Of a DNA stretch of 64,000 nt, positions 38,742 to 48,360 are shown in pieces (positions within the stretch are counted from its first letter, which is position 1; each line of letters begins with the position of its first letter). Position numbers and translations under genes: made by a program. The stretch is taken from contig CAVTXI010000012.1 of assembly GCA_963738615.1 (NCBI GenBank), positions 310,001 to 374,000 of the forward strand, read 5' to 3'. The notes below the pieces were generated by a model. It was not told the DNA's origin, ran no database searches, and was given only the letters and a program-made list of their open reading frames with translations. The DNA is from CAVTWY01 sp963738615 (lineage in GTDB: Bacteria > Pseudomonadota > Gammaproteobacteria > Burkholderiales > Burkholderiaceae_C).

Positions 38742-40454
38742 TCAGCGGCAGCCTTGCGCACCCGGCAAGCACTGGTTGCCGCCAGAGGTATCGATCCAGC
38801 CCGAGGTGTCTTCCTCCCTGTCGTCGCTCTGGAAGTCGTAGGTCTTCCCCGCGCCGTAGACGTTGCCCGTCAAGACGTTGTTTCTTATCGCCGCAGCGTC
38901 GATGCCGTAGTTGCTGAGCGCCACGTGTGCCTCGCTGGTCGTGGTGAAGCGGTTGCCCGTGATCACGTTGTCGAAACCCCCATGGACCATCATGCCGAAG
39001 TTGGAGTCTTCGACGGTGTTGTCGGCGACCGTCGCGCCGTTGGCGTAGTCGTCGAGGTAGATGGCGAAGGCCCAGGTGTCGGAATAGCTCTGGTTGGTGC
39101 CGCGGCTGGTGCCGCTGGAGCGCACGCCGCTGATCGTGTTGCCGCGGATGATGGTTTCGAGCGGCAGCTTGTCGCGCTTGAAGGTGTAGATGCCGCCGCA
39201 GTCGCCGAGCATCGAGCAGGCACCGCGCACGGTGTTGTTCTCGACGAGGAAGCCGGCGAAGACCCGGATCGCGATGTAGCCCGAGTTCTCCACCAGATTG
39301 CCGCTGATTTCACCGCCCAGCGTTTCGGCGGCGTAGATCGCGCCGCGCGAGCTGGGCGCGCGCAGGCCCACGTTGCGGATCGTCGACCCGGTGACGCGCA
39401 GGCCGCTGCCGCCCGGATACCACACGCCGTCGCGCGCCGCGTCGTCGATCGTCGAAGCATCGATCGTCAGGTCGGCGGCGCCCTCGGCATGCACGGCACG
39501 GTTGCCCGAGTTCTGGATCAGGACGCGTCGCAAGCGCAGGTTCGACGTGTTGTCGGCCATCACGCCGTCGAACCCATTCACGATCGCGATGTTGTCGAGC
39601 GTGACGTTGTCGCCCACCGTGACCACCGCTCCGACGGGCGTGGCTTCGACGCTGCCGGGGTTGGCGGCCGACATCACGTAGAGCCTGCCGCCACCACCGA
39701 CGGTCCACTCCACGGCCCACTCGCCCGCGCGGTCGATCATCCAGCGCTTGCCCTCGACGAAGAAGCCCCAGTCGGGCCCCCACTGCGAGTCAGCGTTGTC
39801 GCCGGCGACGAAGGGCGTCTCGAGCGTGACGCTCGTCGCCGTGCCGCCGGTGGCGAGCGCGCTGTCGACAAGATAGACGAAGTTCTTCACGTGCACAGCG
39901 GCGCCTTGCAGGTCTTCGAAGCGATGGCCCGAAGCCTCGAGCGTGGAGTCGCGCACCGCCGTGATCGTGGCCCACGGATTCGCGGCGTCCGCGTTCGGAT
40001 AGCGCGCAGGCGTCAACGGTCGGCCCGCCTGCACCACCTGTGCCGGCACGATGTCGATCGGTGCGCTGTAGATGCCCCCACCCTCGTCAACGAAGCCGCT
40101 GACCTTGCGCGCGGTCGTGACGCGCGCGCGGCTGCAGCGCCCGCGGGTACGGGTCGTGACAGTGGTGCCCGATGGCACCGTGAGCTCACCGCGGTAGAGG
40201 ACGCCACAGCGTAGTTGGAAAACGCCCGCGGCCGTGATCGTCGGGGTCGGCAACTCTTCGACGGCGCCGGATGCCTTGTCGACGCCGATCGACGTGGTTG
40301 CGCCATCGGCCGAACGGTCATCGGCACCACCTCCGCACGCCAACAGCAGCCCAGTGATCACGACCACCCACGAAAGACGCCGACTCTTGGCGCCCAAGCC
40401 GACATGTACGGTCGCGACGCGCGGCGTCACGTCAGACACGCGATCAGTACTCAT
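38742..40454 (-). CDS. Lipoprotein with right-handed parallel beta-helix repeats
   Basis: The product has 570 residues from the ATG at 40454. A signal sequence with lipobox (VVITGLLLAC) is followed by a variable region, then a run of pectin-lyase-type coils: NVTLDNIAIVNGFDGVMADN, LRLRRVLIQNSGNRAVHAEG, LTIDASTIDDAARDGVWYPG, SGNLVENSGYIAIRVFAG, VADNTVEDSNFGMMVHGGF. This fold occurs in polysaccharide lyases, hydrolases and adhesins. No catalytic residues can be picked from sequence alone. It converges with the HExxH protein gene, with a single base between the two stops. Confidence 0.75.
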   Translation of the reverse strand: MSTDRVSDVTPRVATVHVGLGAKSRRLSWVVVITGLLLACGGGADDRSADGATTSIGVDKASGAVEELPTPTITAAGVFQLRCGVLYRGELTVPSGTTVTTRTRGRCSRARVTTARKVSGFVDEGGGIYSAPIDIVPAQVVQAGRPLTPARYPNADAANPWATITAVRDSTLEASGHRFEDLQGAAVHVKNFVYLVDSALATGGTATSVTLETPFVAGDNADSQWGPDWGFFVEGKRWMIDRAGEWAVEWTVGGGGRLYVMSAANPGSVEATPVGAVVTVGDNVTLDNIAIVNGFDGVMADNTSNLRLRRVLIQNSGNRAVHAEGAADLTIDASTIDDAARDGVWYPGGSGLRVTGSTIRNVGLRAPSSRGAIYAAETLGGEISGNLVENSGYIAIRVFAGFLVENNTVRGACSMLGDCGGIYTFKRDKLPLETIIRGNTISGVRSSGTSRGTNQSYSDTWAFAIYLDDYANGATVADNTVEDSNFGMMVHGGFDNVITGNRFTTTSEAHVALSNYGIDAAAIRNNVLTGNVYGAGKTYDFQSDDREEDTSGWIDTSGGNQCLPGAQGCR

Positions 40455-40582
40455 GACAAACCTCCACGTCCCTGGGGCCGCGATCTTGCGCGCGCAAGCG
40501 TCTGGTGCGGGTGACCGTGCGTAACACCGGGCGAGCCGAGGTCTTCGAGTGAATCTCACGCGCCTGCCGGCACGTGTGCCAG

Positions 40583-41290
40583 CTAAACCTCGAGCCACTC
40601 CTTGCGGATATACGCGTTGGCCTTCAACTCGTCGGTCGTGCCGTCGAACACGATGCGGCCGTGGCCCATGACGAGGCAGCGTTTGGCGACTTCGAGGGCG
40701 ATGGTCAGCTTCTGCTCGACCAGCAGCACGCCGATGCCGCGGCGGTGAAGTTCGCGCAGGTACTCGGCGACCAGTTCCACGATCTTGGGTGCAAGGCCTT
40801 CGGTGGGCTCGTCGATCATGATGAGTTCGGGGTCGCCCATCAGCGTGCGGCACAACGTCAGCATCTGCTGCTCGCCGCCCGACAGCACGCCCGCTTCGGT
40901 GTGCTGGCGCTCTTTCAGGCGCGGGAACATCGTGTACATGTCGTCGAAGGACCAGCGTGTGCCTCGTCCAACAGCGGCGCCCACCTTCTTCTGGCCGAGC
41001 AGCAGGTTCTGGTGCACGGTCAGCGTGGGGAAGATGTCGCGGTTCTCGGGTACGTAGCCCAGGCCCAAGTGGGCGATTTCGTAGGGCTTCTTGCCGATGA
41101 GCTCCTGGCCCTTCCACTTCACCGAACCGGCGCCGTCGACCAGCCCCATCACCGCCTTGACCGTCGTCGAACGGCCCGAGCCGTTGCGGCCCAGCAGCGC
41201 GACGATGTCGCCGGACTGCATGTCGAAGTTCACGCCATGCAGCACGTGGCTCTTGCCGTAGTAGGCGTGGAGGTTGTCGAGCTTCAGCAT
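40583..41290 (-). CDS. livF: Branched-chain amino acid-type ABC transporter ATP-binding protein LivF
   Basis: The product has 235 residues from the ATG at 41290. The order of motifs is that of LivF: NLHAYYGKSHVLHGV, LGLGYVPENRDIFPTLTVHQ, signature GVLSGGEQQMLTLCRTLM, and Walker B LIMIDEPTEGLAP. The Walker A loop reads GRNGSGRST, so the invariant lysine is an arginine. I recall this substitution from related betaproteobacterial LivF proteins, so it is unlikely to be an error. It is the last gene of the cassette, 23 bp after livG. Confidence 0.88.
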   Translation of the reverse strand: MLKLDNLHAYYGKSHVLHGVNFDMQSGDIVALLGRNGSGRSTTVKAVMGLVDGAGSVKWKGQELIGKKPYEIAHLGLGYVPENRDIFPTLTVHQNLLLGQKKVGAAVGRGTRWSFDDMYTMFPRLKERQHTEAGVLSGGEQQMLTLCRTLMGDPELIMIDEPTEGLAPKIVELVAEYLRELHRRGIGVLLVEQKLTIALEVAKRCLVMGHGRIVFDGTTDELKANAYIRKEWLEV

Positions 41291-41313
41291 CGCGGCCTTC
41301 TTGTCGCTTGTGG

Positions 41314-42102
41314 TCAGTGGCCTTGCGCCAGCGACGAGCCCAAGTAGGCCTCTTGCACGCGCGCATCGGCGCGTACGCGCTCGGGCGTGTCGAAGGCGAT
41401 GACTTCGCCGTAGACCAGCACCGCGATCTTGTCGGCCAGGCCGAACACCACGCCCATGTCGTGCTCGACCGTCAGCAGCGTCTTGCCCTGCGTGACCTCG
41501 CGGATCAGGCCGACGAAGCGCGTCGTTTCGCTGCGGCTCATGCCTGCCGTGGGCTCGTCGAGCAGGATGACTTCGGCACCGCCCGCGATCGTGATGCCGA
41601 TTTCGAGCGCGCGTTGCTCGGCGTAGGTGAGGTTCATCGCCAAAACGTCGCGGCGCTTGTCCAGGCGGATCATCTCCATCACCTCTTCGGCGCGGTCGTT
41701 GGCGTCTTTCGCGTCGGCCAAGAAGCGCCAGAACGCGTACCGGTAGCCTTTGCTCCACAAGGTGGCGCAGCGCAGGTTTTCGAACACCGACAGGCGCGTG
41801 AAGAGGTTGCTGACCTGGAAGCTGCGCGCCAGGCCCATGCGGTTGATCTCGAAAGGCTTCTTGCCGTCGATCTTCTGGCCCTTCAACAGGATGTCGCCCG
41901 CGCTGGCTTCGAAGCGCCCGCTGATCAGGTTGAACAACGTGCTCTTGCCCGCGCCGTTGGGGCCAATGATCGCCACGCGTTCGCCTGGTGCGACCACCAG
42001 CGACGCACCGCGGATGATTTCGGTCTTGCCGAAGCGCTTGTCGACCTTGCGCAGCTCGAGCGCGGGCGTGGCCGACGTGGTCGGTGTGGTCGACGCGCTC
42101 AC
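41314..42102 (-). CDS. livG: Branched-chain amino acid-type ABC transporter ATP-binding protein LivG
   Basis: A GTG at 42102 with GGGAG upstream overlaps the livM stop by 4 bases (GTGA). The product is 262 residues. It has Walker A IIGPNGAGKST, the LivG-type Q-loop region RMGLARSFQVSNLFTRLSVF, the degenerate signature NLTYAEQRALEIG, Walker B VILLDEPTAGMS and the switch VEHDMGVVFGLADKI. It pairs with LivF to power uptake of hydrophobic amino acids or related amides. Confidence 0.9.
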   Translation of the reverse strand: MSASTTPTTSATPALELRKVDKRFGKTEIIRGASLVVAPGERVAIIGPNGAGKSTLFNLISGRFEASAGDILLKGQKIDGKKPFEINRMGLARSFQVSNLFTRLSVFENLRCATLWSKGYRYAFWRFLADAKDANDRAEEVMEMIRLDKRRDVLAMNLTYAEQRALEIGITIAGGAEVILLDEPTAGMSRSETTRFVGLIREVTQGKTLLTVEHDMGVVFGLADKIAVLVYGEVIAFDTPERVRADARVQEAYLGSSLAQGH

Positions 42103-43424
42103 AGCGTCTCCCTGCGTTTGATTTCTTTCTCGATGTCTTCTTGGATCCGGCCCCACTCGTGCGAGAACTGTCGACGCACCAACTCGAACAGCCCCGCGCC
42201 GACGATCACCGCGAGCACCGCGCCGATCCAGCTGTCGGCACTCTTCGCGTTCAGCGTCGCACCCAGGAAGCTCACTTCGGGGCCCAGCGCCGGGTTGAGC
42301 TGCGTGTGATAGACCATCTCGATCATCGCCGCCACACCCAGCAGTACCGTCAGCCCCGCGCCTGCGAACGCGAGGTATGACGTCCACAACTTGCCCAGCT
42401 TGCCGAACGCTGCCACCCGCAGGTTCATCATGATCAGGCTCGCGATGCCGCCGGGTGCAAACATCACCATCAGCAGGAAGACGAGGCCGAGGTAGAGCAG
42501 CCACGCCTTCGTCCACTCCGACAGCAGCACCCCCGCCACCACCATCAGCACCGCGCCGAGGATCGGGCCGAAGAAGAATGTGGCGCCGCCCAGGAATACG
42601 AACAGCAGGTACGCGCCCGAACGCCCGGCGCCCACCACTTCGGCCGTGACGATCTCGAAGTTCAGCGCGCCCAGGCCACCCGCGATGCCAGCGAAGAACC
42701 CCGACAGCACGAAGGCGATGTAGCGCACGCGCTGCGTGCTGTAGCCGACGAACTCGACGCGCTCGGGGTTGTCGCGCACGGCATTCAGCATGCGGCCCAG
42801 CGGCGTGCGCGTGATGGCGTACATGGCCGCGGTACACACGAAGCAGTAGATCGCGATCAGGTAGTACAGCTGGATCTGCGGCCCGAACGTGATGCCGAAG
42901 AACGGCTTGCCCGCAACGCGGTTGCCCGTGATGCCGCCTTCACCGCCGAAGAATTCGGGCAGCATCAGCGACATCGACCACACCAGCTCGCCAATGCCCA
43001 GCGTGATCATCGCGAACGTCGTGCCCGCCTTCTTCGTCGTCGGGTACCCAAGCAGTAGCGCGAAGAACGCGCCGGCCAGCCCGCCCAGCAGCGGAATCGC
43101 GCTGACAGGCAACGCGAGCTTGCCGGCGGTGACAAGGTTCAGCGTGTGGATCGCGAGGTAAGAACCCAGCCCCGAATACACCGCGTGCCCGAAGCTGAGC
43201 ATGCCGCCTTGTCCCAGCAGGATGTTGTAGGCCAGGCACGCAATGATGGCGATGCCGATCTGGCTGAGCAGTGTTTGACCGAGGCCCGACGTCCACAGCA
43301 GCGGCGCGACGGCGAGAACGACCGCGAACAGCCCCCAGACGATCCAGCGGCCGACATTCCACGGCTTGAAGTGGAACGAGGGTCGGCCCGCGAAGTTGCT
43401 GGAGTGTTTGCCGCGCGTGGCCAT
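42099..43424 (-). CDS. livM: Branched-chain amino acid-type ABC transporter permease LivM
   Basis: The product has 441 residues from the ATG at 43424. It has multiple membrane helices and the LivM signature LLGQGGMLSFGHAVYSGLGS. Long hydrophobic runs continue through YLLFVFLGGATFFFGPILGA. It is somewhat longer than the usual LivM because of an extra C-terminal pair of helices (LAFAGAGLTVLLGVAAMIEM and IGAVLAVIVGAGLFELV). It lies 10 bp after livH. Confidence 0.9.
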   Translation of the reverse strand: MATRGKHSSNFAGRPSFHFKPWNVGRWIVWGLFAVVLAVAPLLWTSGLGQTLLSQIGIAIIACLAYNILLGQGGMLSFGHAVYSGLGSYLAIHTLNLVTAGKLALPVSAIPLLGGLAGAFFALLLGYPTTKKAGTTFAMITLGIGELVWSMSLMLPEFFGGEGGITGNRVAGKPFFGITFGPQIQLYYLIAIYCFVCTAAMYAITRTPLGRMLNAVRDNPERVEFVGYSTQRVRYIAFVLSGFFAGIAGGLGALNFEIVTAEVVGAGRSGAYLLFVFLGGATFFFGPILGAVLMVVAGVLLSEWTKAWLLYLGLVFLLMVMFAPGGIASLIMMNLRVAAFGKLGKLWTSYLAFAGAGLTVLLGVAAMIEMVYHTQLNPALGPEVSFLGATLNAKSADSWIGAVLAVIVGAGLFELVRRQFSHEWGRIQEDIEKEIKRRETL

Positions 43425-43434
43425 CGATCTGCCT

Positions 43435-44466
43435 TCAGCCTTCCCGGGTGCCCAGCAGGCCTTTGGGCCGAAAGATCAGGATCAACACCAGCAGCAGATA
43501 CGGCAGGATCGGTGCGGCCTGAGACAACGTGATCTTCGCCAGCGGATAGAGCACGTTGCTCTCGGAGATGGTGGTGCCCGCCCAGCGCGCGAGGTCGATG
43601 ATCGACTTGTCGACCGTCAGCGGCAGGGTCTGCAACAGCCCCACCAGCAGCGAGCCGACGAACGCCCCGGCCAACGACCCCATGCCGCCGATGACGATGA
43701 CGGCGAAGATGATCGACCCGACGGTGGCCGCCATGTTCGGCTCGGTCACGAACGTCACGCCGCCGACCACGCCCGCCAGCGCCGCCAGCGCGCAACCGCC
43801 GCCGAACACCAGCATGAAGACGCGCGGCACGTTGTGGCCCAGTGCTTCGACCGCTTCGGGGTGCGTCAGTGCGCCTTGAATCACCAGGCCGATGCGCGTG
43901 CGCGTCAGCACCAACCACACCGCCAGCAGCATCGTCAGCGCCACGCCGGCCATGAAGGCGCGCGTCATCGGGAAGCGTGAGCACTGCGTGCCGCTGACCT
44001 GGCATACGTCGGCCGGTGCCGCACCGAGCATCAGGCTCATGCCCTCGCTCGCGCGCTGCACGATCGTGAAGGCCGAACCCTTCAGCATCTCGGGCGGATC
44101 GAACGGCACGGTCGAGCGCCCCCAGATGAGCTGCACCACCTCGAGCAGCACGTAGCTCAGGCCGAAGGTGATCAGCAGTTCGGGCACATGGCCGAACTTG
44201 TGCACGCGCCGCAGCGCGAAGCGCTCGAACAAGGCGCCCAGCCCCGCCACGACCAGCGGCGCGAGCACCAACGCCGGCCAGAACCCGAGGTAGGGCGCGA
44301 TCGAGTACGCGATGTACGCGCCCAGCATGTAGAAGCTGGCGTGCGCGAAGTTCAGCACGCCCATCATGCTGAAGATCAGCGTCAACCCGGCGCTGAGCAT
44401 GAACAACAACAGGCCTGAGCTCAGGCCGTTGAGAAGATTGATGAAGACCTGGTCCACGTCGATCAA
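43435..44466 (-). CDS. livH: Branched-chain amino acid-type ABC transporter permease LivH
   Basis: The product has 343 residues from the ATG at 44466. It is a polytopic permease with the LivH block LSAGLTLIFSMMGVLNFAHA near the N-terminus, LLITFGLSYVLLEVVQLIWG, and VIGGMGSLAGAFVGSLLVGL. The last of these is the conserved cytoplasmic-loop region. A factor-independent terminator just upstream separates it from the binding protein gene, which probably sets the binding protein in excess of the membrane complex. Confidence 0.9.
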   Translation of the reverse strand: MIDVDQVFINLLNGLSSGLLLFMLSAGLTLIFSMMGVLNFAHASFYMLGAYIAYSIAPYLGFWPALVLAPLVVAGLGALFERFALRRVHKFGHVPELLITFGLSYVLLEVVQLIWGRSTVPFDPPEMLKGSAFTIVQRASEGMSLMLGAAPADVCQVSGTQCSRFPMTRAFMAGVALTMLLAVWLVLTRTRIGLVIQGALTHPEAVEALGHNVPRVFMLVFGGGCALAALAGVVGGVTFVTEPNMAATVGSIIFAVIVIGGMGSLAGAFVGSLLVGLLQTLPLTVDKSIIDLARWAGTTISESNVLYPLAKITLSQAAPILPYLLLVLILIFRPKGLLGTREG

Positions 44467-44497
44467 AAAAGGCCCGCGAGCCGAGGCTGCGCGGGCC
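44465..44497 (-). terminator. Factor-independent terminator between livK and livH
   Basis: On the minus strand, the stem GGCCCGCG/CGCGGGCC (44471-44497) is followed by TTTTTT. It lies immediately after the binding protein gene and next to the livH start, so it likely acts as a partial terminator within the operon. Confidence 0.75.
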
Positions 44498-44517
44498 GTC
44501 TCTACGAAGAGGCGATG

Positions 44518-45788
44518 TTACTTCGGCCGCTGCATGTCGCACGACGTCGGCGTGCTCGCCACGTAAGACTCGTACGTCTTGACCGGCGCAAAGTTGTAGC
44601 CGGTGTTCTCGATGCTGTAGCTGCCCACGCCCGACGCCGTGGCCTTCTTCCAGATGCCGATGTGCACCGGCTGCTGCATCTGGTGATCCTTGCCGCGCAT
44701 CGTCACCTCGCCGTTGAAGCTCTTGACCGTGATGCCTTCGAGCGCAAACGCCACCTTCTTCGGATCGGTGCTCTTGGCCTTGGCCATGCCTTCCGACAAG
44801 CAGCTTCAGCACGTGATACGTCTGGCCGGTGTACCAGTCGTCGTTGAACTTCGTCTTGTACTCGTCCATCAGCTTGCGCTGCTCGCCGCCGGCGTAGTAG
44901 TCGAAGATGCCCACCGAGTACACGCGACCATCGACGCTGGAACCCATCGCTGTGGGCGTGCCGGTGACGACGGCGTAGTAGGTGTAGAACTTGGCGGTCA
45001 GGCCCGCGTCGTTGGCGGCCTTGATCAGCAGCGTGAGGTCCGAGCCCCAGTTGCCAGTGACCACCGTGTCGGCGCCCGACGCCTTGATCTTGGCGACGTA
45101 GGGCGCGAAGTCGCGCGTTTGCGCCAGCGGGTGAAGGTCGTCGCCGACGACCTGCACGTCGGGGCGCTTGCGCGCCAGGTTCTCTTTCCCGAAGCGCGAA
45201 ACCTGCTGGCCGTGCGCGTAGTTCTGGTTGATGAGGTAGACCTTCTTGATGTCCTTCTGGTCCTTCATGAAGGTCGTCAGCGCTTCCATCTTCATCGACG
45301 TGTCGGCGTCCATGCGGAAGTGCCAGAAGTTGCACTTGCTGTTCGTCAGGTCGGGGTCGACCGCCGCGTAGTTGAAGTACAGGATCTCTTTGCCGGGGTT
45401 GCGCTCGTTGTGCTTGGCCACGGCGTCGATGATCGCCAGCGCCGCGCCCGAACCGTTGCCCTGCGTGATGTAGCGGATGCCCTGGTCGGCCGCGGCCTTG
45501 ACCAGGTTGGTGCTCTCCTGCGGGCTGAGCTTGTTGTCGAACGGCACCATCTCGAACTTCACGCCCGCCGGGTTGATGCCCGCGGTCTTGTTGAAGTACT
45601 CGGCCACGAACTGGAAGCCCTTGATCTGGTTCTGCCCCACCGGCGCCATCAGGCCGGTCAGCGGGTCGATCCACGCGACCTTGATGGTCTCGCCCTTCTG
45701 GGCCATGGCCGTACCGCAGGTCATGGCCAGCCATGGCCGCCGTCGTCATCGCCGTCATGGCGAGCCAACGTCCCCTGAACATGCTCAT
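44518..45788 (-). CDS. livK: Branched-chain amino acid-type ABC transporter substrate-binding protein (two frameshifts)
   Basis: The start is the ATG at 45788 behind AGGAG. One extra base near 45731, inside the signal peptide region, and one near 44797 break the frame. Corrected, it gives 422 residues. The signal peptide ends at GTAMAQ. The mature part has the Peripla_BP_6 pattern (IKVAWIDPLTGLMAPVGQNQ, IKGFQFVAEYFNKTAGI, YFNYAAVDPDLTNSKCNFWH, KVYLINQNYAHGQQVSRFG). Ligand identity cannot be told: branched-chain amino acids, amides or aromatic acids are all possible. It leads the livKHMGF operon. Confidence 0.87.
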
Positions 45789-45932
45789 CGTCGATCTCCT
45801 GAAAGTTGGTGGGCGTGGGCGCGAAGGCACCCCGCACGTGCGCCCGCGAAGGTAACGGATGGCAACGCGGTTGGGCTTCAGGGCTTACCAGCAACGCACG
45901 GCGTGCAGCGCCGAGCTGCGATCGAGTCGCGC

Positions 45933-48215
45933 TCAAGTCGCGTCTTCGGCGTCCTTGGCCACGCAGTCGACGCAGTACTCCTCGCCGTCGTCGCCCATCA
46001 CCAGGCCGTGCACGTCGGTGTCGAAGCCCGGAAAGGCCTTGTTGAACGTGCGCGCGAAACGCAGGTACTGGACGATCTTCTTGTTGAAGCGCTCGCCCGG
46101 GATCAGCAGCGGAATGCCCGGTGGGTACGGCGTCAGCAGCGTGACCGAGATGCGGCCTTCGAGCTTGTCGATCGCCACACGATCGGTCTTGCGGTGGGCG
46201 ATGCGGCTGAACGCGTCCCAGGGCTTCAGGGCGGGCTGCAGGTCGCTCAGGTACATGTCGGTCGTCAGCCGCGCGACGTTGTGCTTGGCGTACATCTCGT
46301 GGATGCTCTGGCTCAGGTCGCGCAGCCCCATGCGTTCGTAGCGCGGGATGCTCTCGGCAGAACTCGGGGATCGACGCGCCACAGCGGCTGGTTGCGGTCG
46401 TAGTCGTCCTTGAACTGCTGCAAGCGCCGTCACCAGCGTGTTCCAGCGGCCCTTGGTGATGCCGATCGTGAACATGATGAAGAACGAGTACAGGCCCGTC
46501 TTCTCGACCACGATGCCGTGCTCGGCCAGGAACTTCGTGACGATCGCCGCCGGGATGCCCTTGGCGTCGAACGAGCCCGACAGGTTCAGGCCCGGCGTGA
46601 TCACCGTGCACTTGATCGGGTCGAGCATGTTGAAGCCCTTGGCGGGCTTGCCGAACCCGTGCCACTTGTCCTTCGCGCCCAGGATCCAGTCGCTGCCTTC
46701 GCCGATGCCTTCGGGCACCAGCTTCTCGGGGCCCCAGACCTTGAACCACCAGCTGTTCTCGCCGTTGCCGCCCCAGTCGGCGCCGACCTTGCGCATCGCG
46801 CGGCGGAAGTCGAGCGACTCTTTGATGCTTTCTTCCACCAGCGCGGTGCCGGCCGGCGGCTCCATCATCGCCGCGGCAACGTCGCACGACGCGATGATCG
46901 CGTACTGCGGCAACGTCGACGTGTGCATCAGGTAGGCCTCGTTGAAGAGGTGCCGGTCGAGCTTGTGCTTCTTCGCGTCCTGCACCAGCACCTGCGACGC
47001 CTGGCTCAGGCCCGCCAGCAGCTTGTGCGTGCTTTGCGTGGCGTAGACCAGCGCGTTCTCGGGGCGCTCGCGATGTTTGCCCATCGCGTGGTACGACGAA
47101 TAGAACTTGTGGAACGCCGCGTGGGGCAGCCACGCTTCGTCGAAGTGCAGCGTGTCGATGTAGCCATCGAGGTTCTTCTTGATCGTCTCGGTGTTGTAGA
47201 GCACGCCGTCGTAGGTGCTTTGCGTCAGCGTCATCACGCGCGGCTTGATGCGCTTGGCGTCAACGTCCTTCAGCAGCGGGTGCTTGCGGATCTTTTCCTG
47301 GATCGCCTCGCGCGAGAACTCGGCTTCGGGGATCGGGCCGATGATGCCGTAGTGGTTGCGCGTGGGCGTCAGGAACACCGGCACCGCGCCGGTCATGATG
47401 ATCGAGTGCAGGATGCTCTTGTGGCAGTTGCGGTCGACCACCACCACGTCGCCCGGCGCCACGGTGTAGTGCCACACCATCTTGTTGCTGGTGCTGGTGC
47501 CGTTGGTGACGAAGAAGCAGTGGTCGGCGTTGAAGATGCGCGCCGCGTTCTTCTCGCTTTCGGCCACGGGGCCGGTGTGGTCGAGCAGCTGCCCCAACTC
47601 TTCCACCGAGTTGCACACGTCGGCGCGCAGCATGTTCTCGCCGAAGAACTGGTGAAACATGCGCCCGACAGGGCTCTTCAGGAACGCGACGCCGCCCGAG
47701 TGGCCCGGGCAGTGCCATGAATACGAGCCGTCTTGCGCGTAGTCGATCAGCGCGCGGAAGAACGGCGGCGCCAGGCCGTCGAGGTAGCTGCGCGCCTCGC
47801 GGATGATGTGACGCGCCACGAACTCGGGCGTGTCTTCGAACATGTGGATGAAGCCGTGCAGTTCGCGCAGCACGTCGTTCGGCAGGTGCTCGGACGTGCG
47901 CGTCTCGCCGTAGATGTAGATCGGGATGTCGGCGTTCTTGAAGCGGATTTCTTCGATGAACTTGCGCAGGCTCAACACCACCGGGTCGAGCTCGGGGCCG
48001 GGCGTGAACTCGTTGTCGTCGATCGAGAGGATGAACGCCGACGCCAGACTTTGCTGCTGCGCGAAGGAGCTCAGGTCACCGTAGCTGGTCACGCCGAGCA
48101 CGGAGACGCCCTCCTTCTCGATCGCCTGCGCCAGCGCGCGAATGCCCAGGCCCGACGTGTTTTCGGAGCGGTAGTCCTCGTCGATGATGACGATAGGGAA
48201 GTTGAAGCGCATCAT
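45933..48215 (-). CDS. Orn/Lys/Arg decarboxylase, fold type I PLP enzyme (three compensating frameshifts)
   Basis: From the ATG at 48215 the protein is about 759 residues, as in biodegradative arginine decarboxylase (AdiA-like). An N-terminal response-regulator-like wing (IVIIDEDYRSENTSGLGIRA) is followed by the PLP domain: SWHCPGHSGGVAFLKSPVGR, FFVTNGTSTSNKMVWH, LHFDEAWLPHAAFHKFY, and the PLP lysine in YATQSTHKLLAGLSQASQ. Three extra bases near 46422, 46367 and 46357 put about 25 residues out of frame before the reading returns. Decarboxylation of a basic amino acid consumes a proton, so roles are acid resistance or polyamine synthesis. Substrate not resolvable here. Confidence 0.85.
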   Translation of the reverse strand: MMRFNFPIVIIDEDYRSENTSGLGIRALAQAIEKEGVSVLGVTSYGDLSSFAQQQSLASAFILSIDDNEFTPGPELDPVVLSLRKFIEEIRFKNADIPIYIYGETRTSEHLPNDVLRELHGFIHMFEDTPEFVARHIIREARSYLDGLAPPFFRALIDYAQDGSYSWHCPGHSGGVAFLKSPVGRMFHQFFGENMLRADVCNSVEELGQLLDHTGPVAESEKNAARIFNADHCFFVTNGTSTSNKMVWHYTVAPGDVVVVDRNCHKSILHSIIMTGAVPVFLTPTRNHYGIIGPIPEAEFSREAIQEKIRKHPLLKDVDAKRIKPRVMTLTQSTYDGVLYNTETIKKNLDGYIDTLHFDEAWLPHAAFHKFYSSYHAMGKHRERPENALVYATQSTHKLLAGLSQASQVLVQDAKKHKLDRHLFNEAYLMHTSTLPQYAIIASCDVAAAMMEPPAGTALVEESIKESLDFRRAMRKVGADWGGNGENSWWFKVWGPEKLVPEGIGEGSDWILGAKDKWHGFGKPAKGFNMLDPIKCTVITPGLNLSGSFDAKGIPAAIVTKFLAEHGIVVEKTGLYSFFIMFTIGITKGRWNTLVTALAAVQGRLRPQPAAVARRSPSSAESIPRYERMGLRDLSQSIHEMYAKHNVARLTTDMYLSDLQPALKPWDAFSRIAHRKTDRVAIDKLEGRISVTLLTPYPPGIPLLIPGERFNKKIVQYLRFARTFNKAFPGFDTDVHGLVMGDDGEEYCVDCVAKDAEDAT

Positions 48216-48360
48216 CGCGGGCCTCGAGGTTCGTTCGCAGCGGAGTGAATCGAACAGTTTAGGGCCCTGATGTCGCGCGCCATGCCAGCGGCGCACATGT
48301 GAACTGCCAACGCCCTCTTACACTGCCGCCGCGTCGAACCGCTGATGCGAAGGAGCGAAG

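Noticed and set aside
45933..48215. Decarboxylase gene as a pseudogene
   Set aside because: Three extra bases within about 70 bp restore the frame and the rest is fully conserved, including the PLP lysine; error is more likely.
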